A stretch of DNA of 64,000 bases from Emmonsiellopsis sp. PD_33. Lineage: Eukaryota > Ascomycota > Eurotiomycetes > Onygenales > Ajellomycetaceae. Positions 33,853 through 46,303 of the stretch are shown here, piece after piece (the stretch's first letter is position 1; every line of letters begins with the position of its first letter). A model generated the notes under the pieces. The model was not told the DNA's origin. It worked only from the letters and a program-made list of their open reading frames with translations, and did not search any database. The DNA is taken from contig JANTQF010000031.1 in the NCBI GenBank assembly GCA_032988165.1, forward strand, positions 1 to 64,000, read 5' to 3'. Both the position numbers and the translations under genes were made by a program.

Positions 33853-36800
33853 TTAGAAGCTTTGACAGGATACACTCTTTCATAGTCCTGAATGAACTCC
33901 TTTAATTCTTTAGTGTTCTTTTTGTTTATTCACTGATTGTCCTTTGCAGCATATTCTTTCCATCTGACTAGGTACTAGGTCTTTCCATGTGAAAGTCATT
34001 TATCTATAATTTTCTCTACTTTGTAGATGGGCTTTCTACCATCACCTGCTAATTATACTAGTAGTAGTTTAGAATATTTGCATTCATATGGATTCTTTAC
34101 TTGTAGAAGTAGCTCCAGTATAACTATACTGATAACTGAATGGATCTGCATTATATGCAGTAGCTCTAATCTGTATGCAAGAGACCTAATATGCTTAAGT
34201 ACTCTAAAGGGACCTGCAAACTGGTTATTATATTTTTGTGTTATTTTTGTTGCTGGTATCTCATAGCTGTGGTGTAGGTAAAGAAGGACCTTATTTCTAA
34301 CCTGAAAGTTTCTTTATTAGTGTCACTAATTATAGTAGTCTTTAGTAATTATTGCTGCTTCATTTAGTGCTAGAGTAATATCTTATCTCATGCTGAAGGC
34401 TTGTGTTTGTGGTATTATTATGAGTGCTGTGATTGATGAGTTTACTGGCATTTTATATATAGTTTTGTGAGCTGAGTGTCTCATCAAGATGGATTTCACT
34501 GTATTGAGATGAAAGATGATTGTCAGTAATTTCTGTAGCCAGTTATGAGGGTTTTTCATTGCTATGATAGTATGTTGTAAGGTGATTTGTACAGTCTGAT
34601 TTATTCTCTTACTTTACTCATCTATCTGTAGGTGATATGCAGTGGAGTAGAGAAGCTTGATGTCTAGATACTTGAAGAGATTTTGCTAGAGATCACTGAG
34701 AAACTTAGGATCTCTATCTGAAATAATTTTGCATGAAATTCCCTAGTTAGCTAGTAGTAGATGGTTAAGTAGGGCCTTTACTCAATCCTCTACATTATAG
34801 TTAGATCATCTAGGGATAATTATAACCTATTTAAAGAATTTATATGTAATAGATATTACTGCATTACATTTACCATCTGGTAATGCTAGTATGAAGTTAA
34901 TAGTTATTATATCATGTGATATATTTACAGTCTGTATGGGTTAGTACTATCTGTGAGGCTTGTACCACAGTGTTTGATTGATCTGACAGCTTGGGTAGTA
35001 TCTAATATATTTTTGCAGCTCTGTCATACAGTGGTGTATTGTCATATCCTGCAGATTTCCCAAGGTCCAATCAAATCCTAGGTAGTTGGAGGTGTGAGCT
35101 AGGTTAAAGATCTCTTTATGCAGAGCTCTTGGAATTACCAGGCATCTTATACTATTATGTATGTGATATAGAATGCTATCAGTAAGCTTATATGAGAGCT
35201 TTAATAATTCCTTGGCTGTATTATTTCTTTTGAGAACCTCTATGATGTAAGACAGTTTAGAGTCTCTAGAATATCTATTTCTGAGGTGTCTTCAGAAATC
35301 ATTGAATATCTCAACTAGGGTCTTTATGTAATAGCTGTTAGTAGTAACATCACTATCTTCTTTCATATGAGTAAGATATACATTTTATATTTCCTCCAGT
35401 AGTTCATCTGCATCCATTGCTGCCTTGTTTGTACTGGGTAGATGAGATAGTGCATCTAATACAAGGTAAAGGCATTCTAACTTATAAATTACCTTGATTC
35501 AAAACTGCTGTAGGTAGGCTCCAGCCTGGATTAATCATAGGTTTTATTAGTTTATTGCTGTCATTTTGAGGTAGGTCACTTTGATAATGCCTGATATAGA
35601 TTCATAATCTATATATATAATAGTTGTGTTGGTAGATGTCTCTATAAGGTGACATACCTTATATATAGCTCATATAAGACAGGTAATCTTTAATTTCATA
35701 GGCTAGTAGCACTGTTCTGCTGAGGTCAACATCTTGCTGAGGAATAAAATTAGCTTGACTAGTCCTTATAGTGGAGATACTATGTAATCTCTTGTCTTTA
35801 GGACTAGCTATGAGTCCTTAACATGAAACAGCATGACATCATAGCTGCATTCTATAGATATATTAACATTCATGAATAGCATGTGCAGATGGTCTGCATG
35901 CACAAGAAAGGGTTGAGTTCTAAAGATATTTTAAATGTTCTTAAATACTACTATCTCCTTGAAAGTTCTATCTACTTTTATCATGACTGTATAAGTATTA
36001 CACTTAATGCTCTTTAATGATTCTTTCTTCAGCAACTCTATCTTCCTTTTCTGTAGCAGGTCTGCATGATGAGTGTATCAAGAAATGTACTGATATAGCT
36101 AGCTTGTCAGGCTCAGATATTTCTTTAAATGTGTTAATTTTGCTAGGAATTTAATGTCTGCCAGAGCTTTCAACTTCTCCTCATTGACAGATAAGTCTAG
36201 CCCAGAGACATGCTGACCTAGAAGACACACTGAGGGAAATCTAACATAGGTTTTTTTCAGGTTTAAAATGATGTCAAGCTCATATAGATATTAGAAGAGT
36301 TTGCACAGATGAGTGACATAATAATTCTATATCTCTAAATGTGCAACTAAGTTGTTAATATATACACACATGAATTCTTTCAGGTCTGCAAGGTATCTAT
36401 CAATCTGCCACTGAACATAAGATATTAAGTTTATATATCTCATTATAGTAATATTGAATACCTTCTATTCTTAGTGTGTTACTACTACTATCTTAGTTTG
36501 ATCTTCTGGGTGTGATCATCAGTGGTAGAAAAAACTCATGGTATCTCTAACTATTATAAACTTGGCTCCTTTCAAGCTGTAGAGGATGTCTAATTGTAGT
36601 AGGGCAGGATAAACATCTGATTCTATGATTTTATTAAGTGTTTGAAGGTCCACTATAACTTGTTTCTTTCTCACAGGCTTTCCTTCATAATATGTTGTCT
36701 ACTAAACTATAAATACTAAGTATACTGAGCAGGTATGTGTCCTTACCCAGCTCATCCTTCCTTATATGTATAGTTTATTGAATGTGTTGTCTATACACTT

Positions 36801-39620
36801 ATGATCCTTCAGACCCACTAAATATATCTTTACTATTTTAAGTAACATTATATTCTTCTTGAGAGGAACATGCATCCATTCATCCTGTGGAATATTCATA
36901 AATCTACCATAGTCTGTAAATATATCTTTAAATTTCATAATTAGATCTGTGAATATTCTCTTTGTCTCTTCATCTTTATGATATATTATAATGCCATTGG
37001 GTAGAGTAGTCTCATTTTGCCTGTTTTAGATAATCTTTAGTTGACTATCCCTTTATGGAGATTTTATAGTCACTAGTGTTACAGCCTCATCCATGATGTA
37101 ATATTCATTTATAAATTTCAGCTTCTATAGGGATTCTAGCTTCACACATCTTGTTAGCTTTATTAGTTTGTTCATGTCATTCCTCACTTACACAAATAGC
37201 AGTGTGTGGTCAAGCACATGAATATAAAATGTGAGCTGTGTGTTTGATAGCTCAAATAGGTAATCTCTATCTTCTAGTAGGATCTTCTTACTATAAATAT
37301 GAATTGAAATCTTCATCTCTACTCTTAGCAGCACAGTTACTTCAGTGGCTGTGTACAATGAACAGTGATCCTAGTAATTCAGCTTTAAAGCTAATATGAG
37401 CTTGACAGTGGCTTCTCAGCATCTTATAAGCTATGCAACCTTATTGAGGAAGTCCAAAATAATTCTTTCTGATCCAAGGTTGTCCACTTCTAATAATAGT
37501 TTAGCCTGTAGGTTGCCAATGATGTGGGCCTCAATAAATAGATATGTAATGATGGACTTTTCATCTGGGAGCATTATAGGTAAATGTAAAGGGATAGTAA
37601 CTATCTCTAATGATATAGATTCTTTATTAATTCCTCAGACTGTAACTGGCTTTAACTGAACTATCTTGATGTTTGGGTCTTGACTCAGAAGCCATTCTCT
37701 GTCAATTAAAGTTATTATGCAACCTGAGTCTAGACATATATCATCTGCCCTGTCTGATTTCTCTATAAATACTTTTATCATTATATAGTGCTAGAATTAA
37801 AATGAGAGGTCATCTGGAGAGTATACTTATAGGCATTTCAACAACACAATTAGTAAAGAAGTATTAACATGTTAGACTACTGACTTGTCATCTTCACTAT
37901 GGTATTCAGCAACATAGTTGTACAATTAATTGTTTGAGGTAAAGATAGTATCACAATTATGATAATTATATGCATCATATTCATCATTAAAGTTTAAGTA
38001 TTCTTTAGCTTCATTAGAATGTTTATTATCATAATTGTCATCTTAGTAGTCATCATACTGGTTGTCATGTTGAGTATTATAATCATCTTCATCTTTCATT
38101 CTATTTGCCTAGTTGACTCTCACTTCTTTATGATGATCTTCATACTGATGATTATCATACTAATATGAGAGTACAGAGTTTTCATAACAAGATTAATAAT
38201 TATTGTTATAATTATTGTCATAGTTATTATTTTAATAGTTGCTATTACTGTAGTCTTCTTCATACTTATAGTTCTGATTATAAAGCTAATATGGTGTGCT
38301 CAGTGATTCACAGTTAGAATTCCTATTATCTATATAATTATCCTGTTAGTTGTAAACATTGTTCTTCTGATAATCATCTAGGCCATTCTGAGTTTTTAGC
38401 TGGTAATTATGATAAGATTGCATATTCCTTAGGCAATTATTATACTCATAATACTATAGTCAGTATTTATCTTCCTAGTTGGCTGACTTCTTCACCAGCT
38501 GAGTGACAAACTTCTTAATGATAGTTTCAGGGTCAGGTTCATCAATCATAAGACATAAGGGTAGATTAAGGTGCTTCCAAATATAAAGTATAAGAATGTC
38601 CTTATTGTCAGAATGTTCATAATACTTTATAGTATATATTAATTTTATAGTAAAAGTAGCTACAGACTTTCTATTTCTTACATTCTATATAGTGTAGAAC
38701 ATTTTCTCAAATTTTACTAGCAACTTGCTTGGGGGCATGCAGAAATGTGTCTCTAGTGCCTTACATATCTGGATTGCACTGTCTGAGTGATTTAATAGGC
38801 TATAGTGGGTGATATCACTGATTTCTGAGATCTACCAGGTGTTAGCTGCTCTGTGGAAATAGATTGGTAGGTCCTATTTTATAATTATAGCATTCTAAGA
38901 TTAAGCTGCTACTTGTACTCAGGCTGTGAAGCTAAATACATTGTAGTAGTACATCTTACTATCTTTATTCTATATATCATTCATGCCTGTGGAGTCTGGC
39001 CAGAATATACTAATATCAGTAATCTTTCATGAAGTATTTCCTGTGTATGGGGTGTAGTCAGCAGAGTTTTCATTAGTATTCCAACTCTACTATATCATCA
39101 CTGAACTAGGGTCATAAACTGGGGTTCCCAGTGGGTTCAGATTCAGTATTGGCTGGCAGCTATTAAAATTTAGAGTTGGCTGGTAGCTATTAGGGTCAGA
39201 GCTATTATTTTAGTTGTCAATGTCTAACTTATGTAGAGTCTCTTTGATCATTTAGATAATAATGTATATTTACCTAGTAGAGAATTCATTGCCATTCTAT
39301 GCAGCTAAGAGGATCAAGCCATCAGAGGTCAGAGTGTCTACATTCTTATTAACTATATTTAATGGTTGATGGGGAGAACTGATTAAGCATCTTCTTGAAG
39401 GATGTACTGAGGTTAAATCCTGAGCAATGTTAGGCTGGTCTGACCAGCAAATATATTGTAATATTTATGAACTGATTTGCTGAAATGACTGTATTTAGTT
39501 GTGTAGGTAATCTAAAAATCTTGTTATTGCTAATGATATAGTTAACTCAGGATATTGATGTTATGAATTCTTTATGATGTCTTTATTATTACTGGTTGAG
39601 TTAATGGTGACTGAAGTCAT
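33853..39620 (-). pseudogene. Gypsy B gag-pol with C-terminal chromodomain
   Basis: The frame opens at ATG 39620 (MTSVTINSTS). Gag text lies at about 39620-38500. It is followed by an Asn, Tyr and Asp-rich stretch (38480-37950), an aspartic-protease-like DSGCIITLID (about 37720), and reverse transcriptase (about 36900-36300), where the catalytic box is degraded to VYINN. RNase H follows. An integrase zinc-binding-like stretch (about 35000) and its core come next, and a chromodomain (IYKVEKIIDK...YLVRWKEYAAKDN) lies at about 34010-33900. Many stops, mostly TAG, TAA and TGA at former Gln and Trp codons. Confidence 0.85.
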
Positions 39621-40460
39621 GGCAGTGCAGTTGAAAAAGAAAGAAGAAGATGAGAGAAAAATAGGGGGAATTTTAGTTTATTTTGATTGCTCTGAGCTAG
39701 TAATAGCAGCTATGGATAACCCAGTGTCTTCTGTTGGCAGTTAAGATGGTCTATTACCTAATTGGGTAGTCAGTTTTGATTGTTGAATCATCAGGAGGTA
39801 GACATCAGGCAGGTATGACATATTTACTGCTTATCTCAACACAGTTCTTTCTGATCCTTCCTTGGCAGCTTCTATATTAACTAATGATTTCTATTTGAAT
39901 CATCCATTTATTATTATTTCTTCAGTTAATGGCAAGATCAAGGGAGCTTTAGAGGATTCAGCAGTATTAGATGTAGGCATCTGGGATGCACAAGATTTAG
40001 TATAGGCTTTATAGCTCAAGTCCTTCAGTAGGTATTTTATATCTCTCATAAATCTTCTGACATTACTCCTGAAAGCTACTTTATTTATTGCCCAGTCTGC
40101 TAAATATTCTAGCTATCCTGTAGTTGAACTCTCTTCTGTAGCTATAACACTGAAGCTCTACATCCTGGCTCAATCTTCTAGTAGAGTATTCAACTTGGGA
40201 GGAGGCTTCAGACAATCCATATTTGCAGTGATGTACTCAGCTATTAGCTTGACTTGCATGCTGATGAGGGAAACATAAGCACCTTTATCAGCAATGTAAG
40301 TAGTTAATTAGTGGGCAGAGTAAATGACTTTAATAGTTAGTTCCACAGACATCCTAGTGGTCTATCATCAGTGAAGGAGGGATTAGTCCAGTAAAAACTT
40401 GCAGATAAGAATCATAGCTCTTCAGTTAACCCATTGAACTTGTGAACATGCTATCATTTA

Positions 40461-40624
40461 CTACAATAATATAGGAGGTTATGAAAATGATGTTAAATAA
40501 GCTTGATTCTTCTAACTATAGAGAGTCCAGTGTTGATAATATGTCTGGCTGCTGACTAAGCTAAGGGGCAGAATGAGAGACAGCAGGCAGAGCAGGGCAG
40601 GGTGAATGGAGCATCCATGTAGTA
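40461..40624 (-). repeat. Gypsy B LTR, right copy (5' LTR)
   Basis: Matches 30798-30961 over 164 bases. For this minus-strand element it is the 5' LTR, next to the gag start about 840 bases away. Confidence 0.88.
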
Positions 40625-43600
40625 TATATAAGACAAATAATTAGTTGTGATATTTTAGAGGTCTAGCTAGATTTTATTATCTATTTTATAGTATTTAGTG
40701 AGATTTTAGTAAGTATTTATATAATTCTATTAATTCTACTAAGTACTGGCTATAGAGGATTCAGCTCACTTATAGGCTTGCTAGAGTTTTGAGATGATGA
40801 TGTCTGCAATTTAAATTGAACTATAGAGTGAAGTGAAAGATTTAGATGATTTAGTGAGATTAAGAATTTTAAGGTTATAATCATATGAGAGGAAAAATGA
40901 GCTGACACCAGTACTGATAGTATTATAGCCATTAATTATAAATTTAGTATGTAAGAGGAGTTCATTCTAGTTATTCTAAGTATATAAATAGAACTTTCAG
41001 AAGTAGTTCTTAGTTATTTAGATTATATATTTAATACTATTATTAGTTTTAGGGTGATAGGCAGTCAAGAGGTGTCAGAAGATCTTAAGGAGCTAATAAA
41101 TTTAAGTTTAGATAGCTCTGATGAATTGAGTTCTATAGTTCAAAATAATTATATAAGATAGATCATACTAATAATAAAATAAACTTTAAAGAAAGGCTTT
41201 AGCTACTGTAGGTGCATTTATCTTTATATAGAGTTCAAAAATAATATCTTTACTAAGATAGTTGATAATAATAAGAATATTCTTGTAGCTATTACTCATG
41301 AGAAGATTTACTATAAAATTAATGATACTATCATGCTAGATACATTTAGAGATTAGAAGAGATTTAAGTAGACCTTGGCAATAATCTTACCAGGTAATAA
41401 TAGATTAATAGATATTGTAGTTTCAGGTGAACTGTCAGATGCTCTAAAATATATTAGACTAGTAGAAATTTTAGAATAAAATTTAGTAGAGTACTTTATA
41501 GTCTGAATGGCTGATCATCAGAGAATCATGAGTTTTTTATATAATTTAGATGTGTAATAATTCTGAATCAGAAACCCACTGCCTCTCTTAGAAGTATAAT
41601 TAGGAGTCAGGGTCTACAGAGCATTTAATAATATCAATACAGACTTGAAGTTTAAATGAAAAATAATAAGCTTTATCTCAGATAATCTAGATTATTATCT
41701 AAAGGCATTCATTGAAGGTAGTAGTAGTGTCTCAGAGTCTCTAGAGTAGAGATGAGGTAGTCATAATTAATAGAGTAATAAGTAAGACACATATTACTTC
41801 ATATAGTGTTACTTTAAATTCTTTGAGAATCTATAGATCTAGTAGTCTCTATTCACAGTTTATCTAGTAGGTATCAGAGTCTTTAGAAGATATATTCTAT
41901 TTATATTAAGAGAGAGCATCAGCTATAGAGTTCTCTGTGCTAAAGTAGTAATGAATTGTAAAATGAAAATAGCTGAGAAATTCAGTTTAATACATCTGAT
42001 ATTCAGAGAATTTATAGATTATTATGAAATATTAGAGATTCTTATAATTTATAATAATTTTAAAGTCTTTTATACTACAGAGTTCAGAGTCTCATTCCTC
42101 TAGATATTAGATGATAGTAAGGAGTTCCTTGTCATAAATTTCATAGTTAACTTTAGCAGGGCTGAACTTCTTGAATATAAATATATAGAATTATAGGATG
42201 CTTTCATCATCTCATTACATAAGAGTATTATTTATAATATAACCAGAAGAGTCTGTTTCAACTATCATCAAGTAATTAGAGTTAAATATAATAAGCATCA
42301 GAATAAAGATGAATATCTACTTAAAGTATATAAATATCTTATTTGCTTTCTTAGATTATTGAAATTACTGGTCTTTACATGTGAGATTGATTAGTAGTTA
42401 AATGATATTAAAAAAATTTTGAATGAAATATCAGTAGAAATTTATAAATTCTAAGAAGTCTTATATATCTTTTATAATTATAGGGGCCTTCCATTTAAGA
42501 ATAGTAGTGATCTTCTTGAGGTTCATATGGACTTCCTTCTCTACCTCTATGATGAAGCTGAGGTAGATTGTCTCTTAAACTTTAAAGATAAATTTATTAA
42601 TATCAATTAGGAGACTGTATTTATGGAGGTAGGTAAGGATTTTTTGGATGTGCTCTTAATACTACTTGTGAGATTCATCAGTAAAGATGAGGATGTCATT
42701 AAGATAGGCAGAAGTAAATTCATCTAAATAGTCTTATAAAGCCTAGTTGATGTATTTTAGAAGGTATTTAGAGTATTCATGAAACTAAAGAAAGTAACTA
42801 TCTATTTAAATAGATTATATCTCATGTGAAAGATAGTTAGCCATTCATCTCCTTCTATAATTTAGATCTTATAGAATGTAAAAATGACATTCAGCTTTAT
42901 AAATTACTTGACTTAGCTGATCTATTTAAGAGTCTTATTGATTAATGATAGTAGATAATGATTTTTTTAAGTAAGGTAGTTAAAGTCTTAATAGTTAACA
43001 TAGAATTAGAGGCCTCTACCTAGCTTTTTTATAAAGAGTATGAGTGCACCTACAGGCAAATTACTAACTCAGATGAAATTTTTATTTAAAAGATCATTAA
43101 GGGTCTTATAGAGTACAAGTAGTTCATCATGTAATATATTATATAGTAGTTTTCAGAGCAGCTAAGAGTCTTTATCATCTATCTTCTTAAGTTCAATATG
43201 ATAGTCATATATATTATAGAATGGCAGAAGCTTCTCAGTAATCTTATAATTAAAAATATCAAGAAATTTATAATATTATGAAGAAAGAATTATTACAGGG
43301 TCAGTCTTCAGCTTCTTAAAGAGTTATGAGAGGGCCTTCTCTATGTTAGTCATGCTAGTAATAAAGATTTCAATGAGAGATCAGAACTTAAATTTCTGAT
43401 TATAACTTTAAAGAAGGTTATAAGTATTAGTGGAGATTTAGTGAAGGTCAGTAGTCTTATAAATATCTTTTTTAGAGATGTAGATGCCTCTAGAGAATAT
43501 AATGCATTAATTATAAGTATTAATAAGAGCTTGATATTCAGATAGTTATAATAGATCTAGTATGAAGTCATACAGAAGATTCTTAATTTTATATGTATAG

Positions 43601-45254
43601 GTATTTTCTCAGAGAAATCCACTAATATTAATATTAAGTTTCATTATATTTTATATAAAGCTATCTATATCACCATTGACACCTTCAATCTTTCAGAAGT
43701 TAATTAGAATATACAGAAGGTTATAATGATTAATCATATAAGAATGAATCATTAAATAGTAATAGTAATTACTATCTATTATAATATTCATATTAAAAGA
43801 ATGATTAACTATAGTAGATATAAGAATCATTAGAATAATTATTTTCTTCTTAAAGGTCTTTCTATCTAACTCTGGGAGCTTCCACTCACAATTTCACATA
43901 AAAGCTAGTCTTTTCCTAAGTCTAACTTGATGTCTTTAAAGTCTTCCTCCTCTTTAGGCTTGATTTATACATTTATAGATCATACAGGCAGTTTCAGGGG
44001 AATATAGGTTTTATAGCAGTTAGCAGCTCTGTGCTCAGATTTATTATAGTTAATGTAGACACCTTAGGTGCAGCAGTTAATAATAGTAATAATAGTTATA
44101 TTTAAAATATAAAATATATTTGTATGAGTAGGCCCTGTAGGTATCTAGTCTATAGCATTTAGATCTTTTAGTAGAGAGATCTTAGAGAAGGCCTCCCTGA
44201 AGGTAGTAGAAGTACTATCATAGATTTAGTTTTAAATGATTTTAATCTTAGATAGATTATTTTCTATGCTATAGAGCTTTATATAATATTTAAGGTATAT
44301 AGGGGGTTTAATAGAGATAATAGTCTATTATAGAAGTTCAAACTTAATGGCCTTTTTGAGTAAGACTTTCTTAACAGTATTATCTCATAGCTGACTACTA
44401 GCTTTCAGAATCTTCTAATTAAATCTTAGAAGAAAAGTGGAGAGTAAATTGATTTTCTGGTGAATACTGTACAGCCAGGTTAGAGTCTTCTAGACTACTA
44501 AAGAATCAGAGAAAAGGATGTCAAGCTGATTAAAAATAACATCAGAGATTATAAAAATGAGTTTAATATTAGTCTTCATTTAAGAGTAAAATCAGATGAT
44601 AATAGTACTAAAGAGTTAGATATAGATATATCAGATCTGATCAGTAGAAGATCTAATTGTAAAGCTATTCAAAGTAATTTTAGTCTCTACATTGAAGTGC
44701 CAGACAGGGTATTTAGAGACTTATTTGCTCATAAATTTCTTAAGAGTAATGAGCCTTTCTTTTGAGTGTCTCAGAAAGTCCTCAAAAGAAGTAGTCAGAT
44801 GAGTAGGAGTCAGAATAGGAGCTAAAGTTAGTATAAGCATATAATTTTATTTGATAATAAGGTTGATCTTATTCATGAGCTATTAAATGAAGTTTCAGAA
44901 TTTAGTATTAGAGCTCTGAGAAGAGATGCTGTCTTTATATAGAGAGTTTATATTTATAATAGATTTAAAAGATTATTTAGATTCAGAGAGTTCAGAGGAT
45001 TCAGGAAGTTTAGAGGATTCAGAAAGTTTAGAGGAAAATCTCATGAGATATTAATATAAATTATTAGAGCTTTAGGGCCTTTTATTGACACATTATCTGG
45101 TAGAGCTGAGCTAGATGAGTTATATTTCAAATTTTAGAAGAGTTTACTGTACATATAAGTCATATTTAGAAGAATCTACTATACATGCAAATCATATTTG
45201 AAGGATAAATATAATAAGGATCTCTAAGAAGAGATCAAGCAAGTAATTATAAAA
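40625..45254 (-). pseudogene. Gypsy A gag-pol remnant
   Basis: Minus-strand text of a Ty3/Gypsy polyprotein with many stops. Reverse transcriptase is clear at about 42700-42330: FTSAYLNDILIFTDESHK (the YxDD box read as YLND), then YLSFIIEVEKEVHMNLKKI, then FLEFINFY. Intact fungal Gypsy elements read CSAYLDDVLIYTDGSL there. RNase H and integrase remnants follow toward 40700, and gag text lies toward 45000. The final part of the element continues at 30364-30797, on the other side of Gypsy B. Confidence 0.82.
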
Positions 45255-45511
45255 TGTAATGGATGTGCTCTGATAAGTAAATTATGTAAGCTATATATTA
45301 GAATCAAGATTATAATTATTAGAGAAAGGAAGGAAAAAGGAAAAGAAATTATAAGATTATATGATATAAATAGAAGGAAATTATATGAAATCAGAGTAAA
45401 TAAATATTCATATGAAGGCCTGGTTGGAGATATCTAATCAGATAGTCAGAGATTAAGTAAAGTTCAGGCAAGCTATAAATATAGAGTATAAGAGTATAGC
45501 CCTTCATACTA
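45255..45511 (-). repeat. Gypsy A LTR, right copy (5' LTR)
   Basis: Direct repeat of 30107-30363. It begins TGTAATGGATGTGCTCTGAT. It forms the junction with the N-terminal half of the pogo transposase. Confidence 0.85.
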
Positions 45512-46153
45512 TTAGTAGAAATACATTTGATAATGATAATTAAAAATTGTAAATATAATATAGGTAGGAGAAAGATAACCTTTAAATAATATATTATTAT
45601 AAATTTATTATATTTTTATTCTTTCTGAAACTTAATTTCATTTATATTGTAAATATCTATTGATTGAAATCTATACTAATTTTAAAGGATTTTTAGGTAA
45701 TTAAACTATATCTATATATACTTAAGATCTTTAACTATAAGTTATTTTAAATTGATTATCTTCTACTTCACCTATTTAAGATCTAAATTTTATTATATGA
45801 AGTAATATATTCACATTTTACTAATAATGAGAGCTAGAGTCAAGTTATTTATATGATAGTAAGCTAATATTACATTGATACAGTTAGTAATCTATTTGAT
45901 GATTAAGAAGTGATTTATCTTATCTAACTATTATACCTAGTTAAGGATTGCCTGCTTCTAAGTGGTATTTAGCTTCTTATTTATGAGATGCTGTTCTGTA
46001 TGAGGTTTGATTCTATTAATTCTTTCTTATAGATACTGATAAGAGATATTGAATTTTTATGCTAGTAATGCAATTTTAACACTTTAATTGTATTTATACA
46101 CATCTAAGGCCTTTTCAAGGTATTTCTTGATAGGACTGAGTTCTTTTGGCATT
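45512..46153 (-). pseudogene. Pogo transposase, N-terminal half (HTH/CENP-B-like)
   Basis: From ATG 46153 the minus strand reads MPKELSPIKKYLEKALDVYKYN, then KIALLA-KFNISYQYL, RINRIKPHTEQHLINKKL and ILAYYHINNLTL. This is the Psq-type helix-turn-helix and CENP-B-like DNA-binding region of Fot1/Tan transposases. Stops are frequent. It is the start of the protein whose end is at 29000-30106. Confidence 0.8.
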
Positions 46154-46201
46154 GTGGTAGAGGGTGGTTGATTTTTGAATGAGAAGATGGGTGGAAATGG
46201 A

Positions 46202-46301
46202 CATTTTTATGCTAGTGGTGATATTATTGTAGTGGTAAGGCACACCCACCATGGGTGCAGCAAAAACTGCAACCTGTGTGGCCCATGTGCCATGGCATGA
46301 T
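46202..46301 (-). repeat. Right TIR of the pogo element
   Basis: Inverted copy of 28885-28984, ending GGCATGAT before the TA duplication at 46302-46303. All CG positions of the left copy are TG or CA here. Confidence 0.92.
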
Positions 46302-46303
46302 TA

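Larger units (their letters stand above)
30798..40624 (-). mobile_element. Gypsy B LTR retrotransposon, 9.8 kb, three-ORF layout
   Basis: Direct repeats of 164 bases (30798-30961 and 40461-40624) enclose a 9.8-kb element with a chromodomain-bearing gag-pol (33853-39620) and a further long ORF downstream (31420-33800), all on the minus strand and all damaged. It lies inside the 3' part of Gypsy A. Being the innermost element, it is the youngest insertion of the nest. Confidence 0.85.
30107..45511 (-). mobile_element. Gypsy A LTR retrotransposon, split by Gypsy B
   Basis: Two direct repeats of about 257 bases (30107-30363 and 45255-45511) both begin TGTAATG and end in a TATA[C/T]TA-like word. 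They enclose a Ty3/Gypsy polyprotein on the minus strand. Subtracting Gypsy B (30798-40624) leaves about 5.6 kb, a normal length for a fungal Gypsy element. It sits inside the pogo transposase frame. No clear target duplication survives at its ends. Confidence 0.82.
28885..46301 (-). mobile_element. Pogo/Fot1-type DNA transposon split by nested Gypsy elements
   Basis: The outer element is bounded by 100-base terminal inverted repeats and a TA duplication (28883-28884 and 46302-46303), the hallmark of Tc1/mariner-pogo elements. If the insert 30107-45511 is removed, about 2.0 kb remain, the usual Fot1/Tan size. The two remaining halves encode the two ends of one transposase on the minus strand. 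From about 28903 to 46342 I found no CG dinucleotide. The order of insertion is pogo first, then Gypsy A, then Gypsy B. Confidence 0.88.

Noticed and set aside
28885..46301. A single 17-kb giant TIR element (Maverick/Polinton-like) or a Starship
   Set aside because: The length is explained by two LTR elements nested in a pogo element. No polymerase B, capsid or tyrosine-recombinase captain text was seen, and the TA duplication and transposase fit pogo.
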